DNA from: Athripsodes cinereus
Taxonomy: Eukaryota; Arthropoda; Insecta; Trichoptera; Leptoceridae
NCBI GenBank assembly: GCA_947579605.1
Contig: OX388316.1
Coordinates: forward strand, 19,285,290-19,349,289
DNA: 64,000 nucleotides
Direction: 5' to 3'
The position numbers and the translations under genes were made by a program. Numbering within the stretch: the stretch's first letter is position 1; the number at the start of each line of letters is the position of its first letter. This document shows, piece after piece, positions 63,665-64,000 of the stretch. Below the pieces are notes generated by a model. That model did no database searches. It was given only the letters and a program-made list of their open reading frames with translations, and was not told the DNA's origin.

Positions 63665-64000
63665 GTATTTATATTTATTTATTTATTTATTTATTTACAA
63701 ATATTTACGGCAAAAGCCTTTAACATGTTAAACCTCTGTATACATACAAAACATGTAAACAAAGGAAAGATCTGTTACAAAAAAAGACACAAAACAATTA
63801 GACTAAAGAAACGAAAGTTTTACAGACAATATAACATTAATCATGTTATAATTATAAAAAAGATACAAAAATGTTAAAAAAATATAACCAATAGGTACAA
63901 TTGTCTACTACCTACTCTTAAAAACTACTCTTCTCTGTAAGGCTTGAAGCATCCTCGTAAAAAATACTCACGTTAACCTATTTGCGGAAGACCTTGTAGA
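63665..64000 (-). repeat. Retroposon-like 3' region, runs off the window
   Basis: It starts with (TTTA)n on the + strand, then cggcaaaagcctttaacatg, resembling the 3' leader near 5835 and 61750 (ggcgtaagccgtatg). The window end truncates it. Confidence 0.35.

Overview
The window looks like nuclear DNA of an insect, most probably a moth or butterfly. It is AT-rich, its genes have GT-AG introns, one gene runs over about 25 kb, and dispersed repeats with target-site duplications are everywhere. The order is inferred from the repeat style and from protein resemblance; no database was searched.

Four protein-coding genes are supported. (1) A secreted Kazal-domain protein on the + strand: a signal-peptide exon at 16893-16941 spliced to 18591-19588. 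(2) A BAIAP3/Munc13-4 (unc-13 homolog 4B) type C2-MUN-C2 protein on the - strand, from 49643 down to 24630. Fifteen exons were joined by hand and all junction phases agree, giving 1162 residues of open frame. Its 5' start lies outside what I could find, and a separate ATG-bearing exon at 42365-42493 offers a second start. (3) An intronless mitochondrial-type succinate-semialdehyde dehydrogenase on the - strand (51637-53151). (4) A single-exon LAMTOR5 (Ragulator subunit) on the + strand (55099-55368). The genes have unrelated housekeeping or trafficking roles and no shared pathway is evident.

The rest is mostly mobile DNA. The commonest unit is a 250-280 bp SINE-like family with about 25 whole or partial copies on both strands. 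Its 3' end resembles the 3' end of the 5'-truncated, still-open LINE at 40732-42195. There are also many decayed LINE tails, tRNA-headed SINEs, a Tc1-like relic (27766-28795), a hAT element with an exact 8-bp duplication (38435-39037), and a 505-bp pogo/Tigger-like deletion derivative (55983-56487).

The most unusual content is a set of hairpin elements: two long inverted arms (about 65 to 205 nt), a short spacer, and a 25-50 nt one-sided tail. Six of them have 11-15 bp target-site duplications. They fall into at least six sequence families: P1 at 2600, 26171, 30888 and 55621; P2 at 15185; P3 at 22449; P4 at 46630; P5 at 49958; P6 at 55956. Four otherwise unrelated families carry the same motif, CTGA(A/T)GAT, a small hairpin, then GAAAC or GAAAAC. 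It resembles the small hammerhead ribozyme core known from Penelope-like retroelements. P4 sits in a repeat whose unoccupied relative is visible at 61060, and P6 has the Tigger-like element nested in one arm.

The first 16.8 kb and 57-64 kb contain no gene that I can support.
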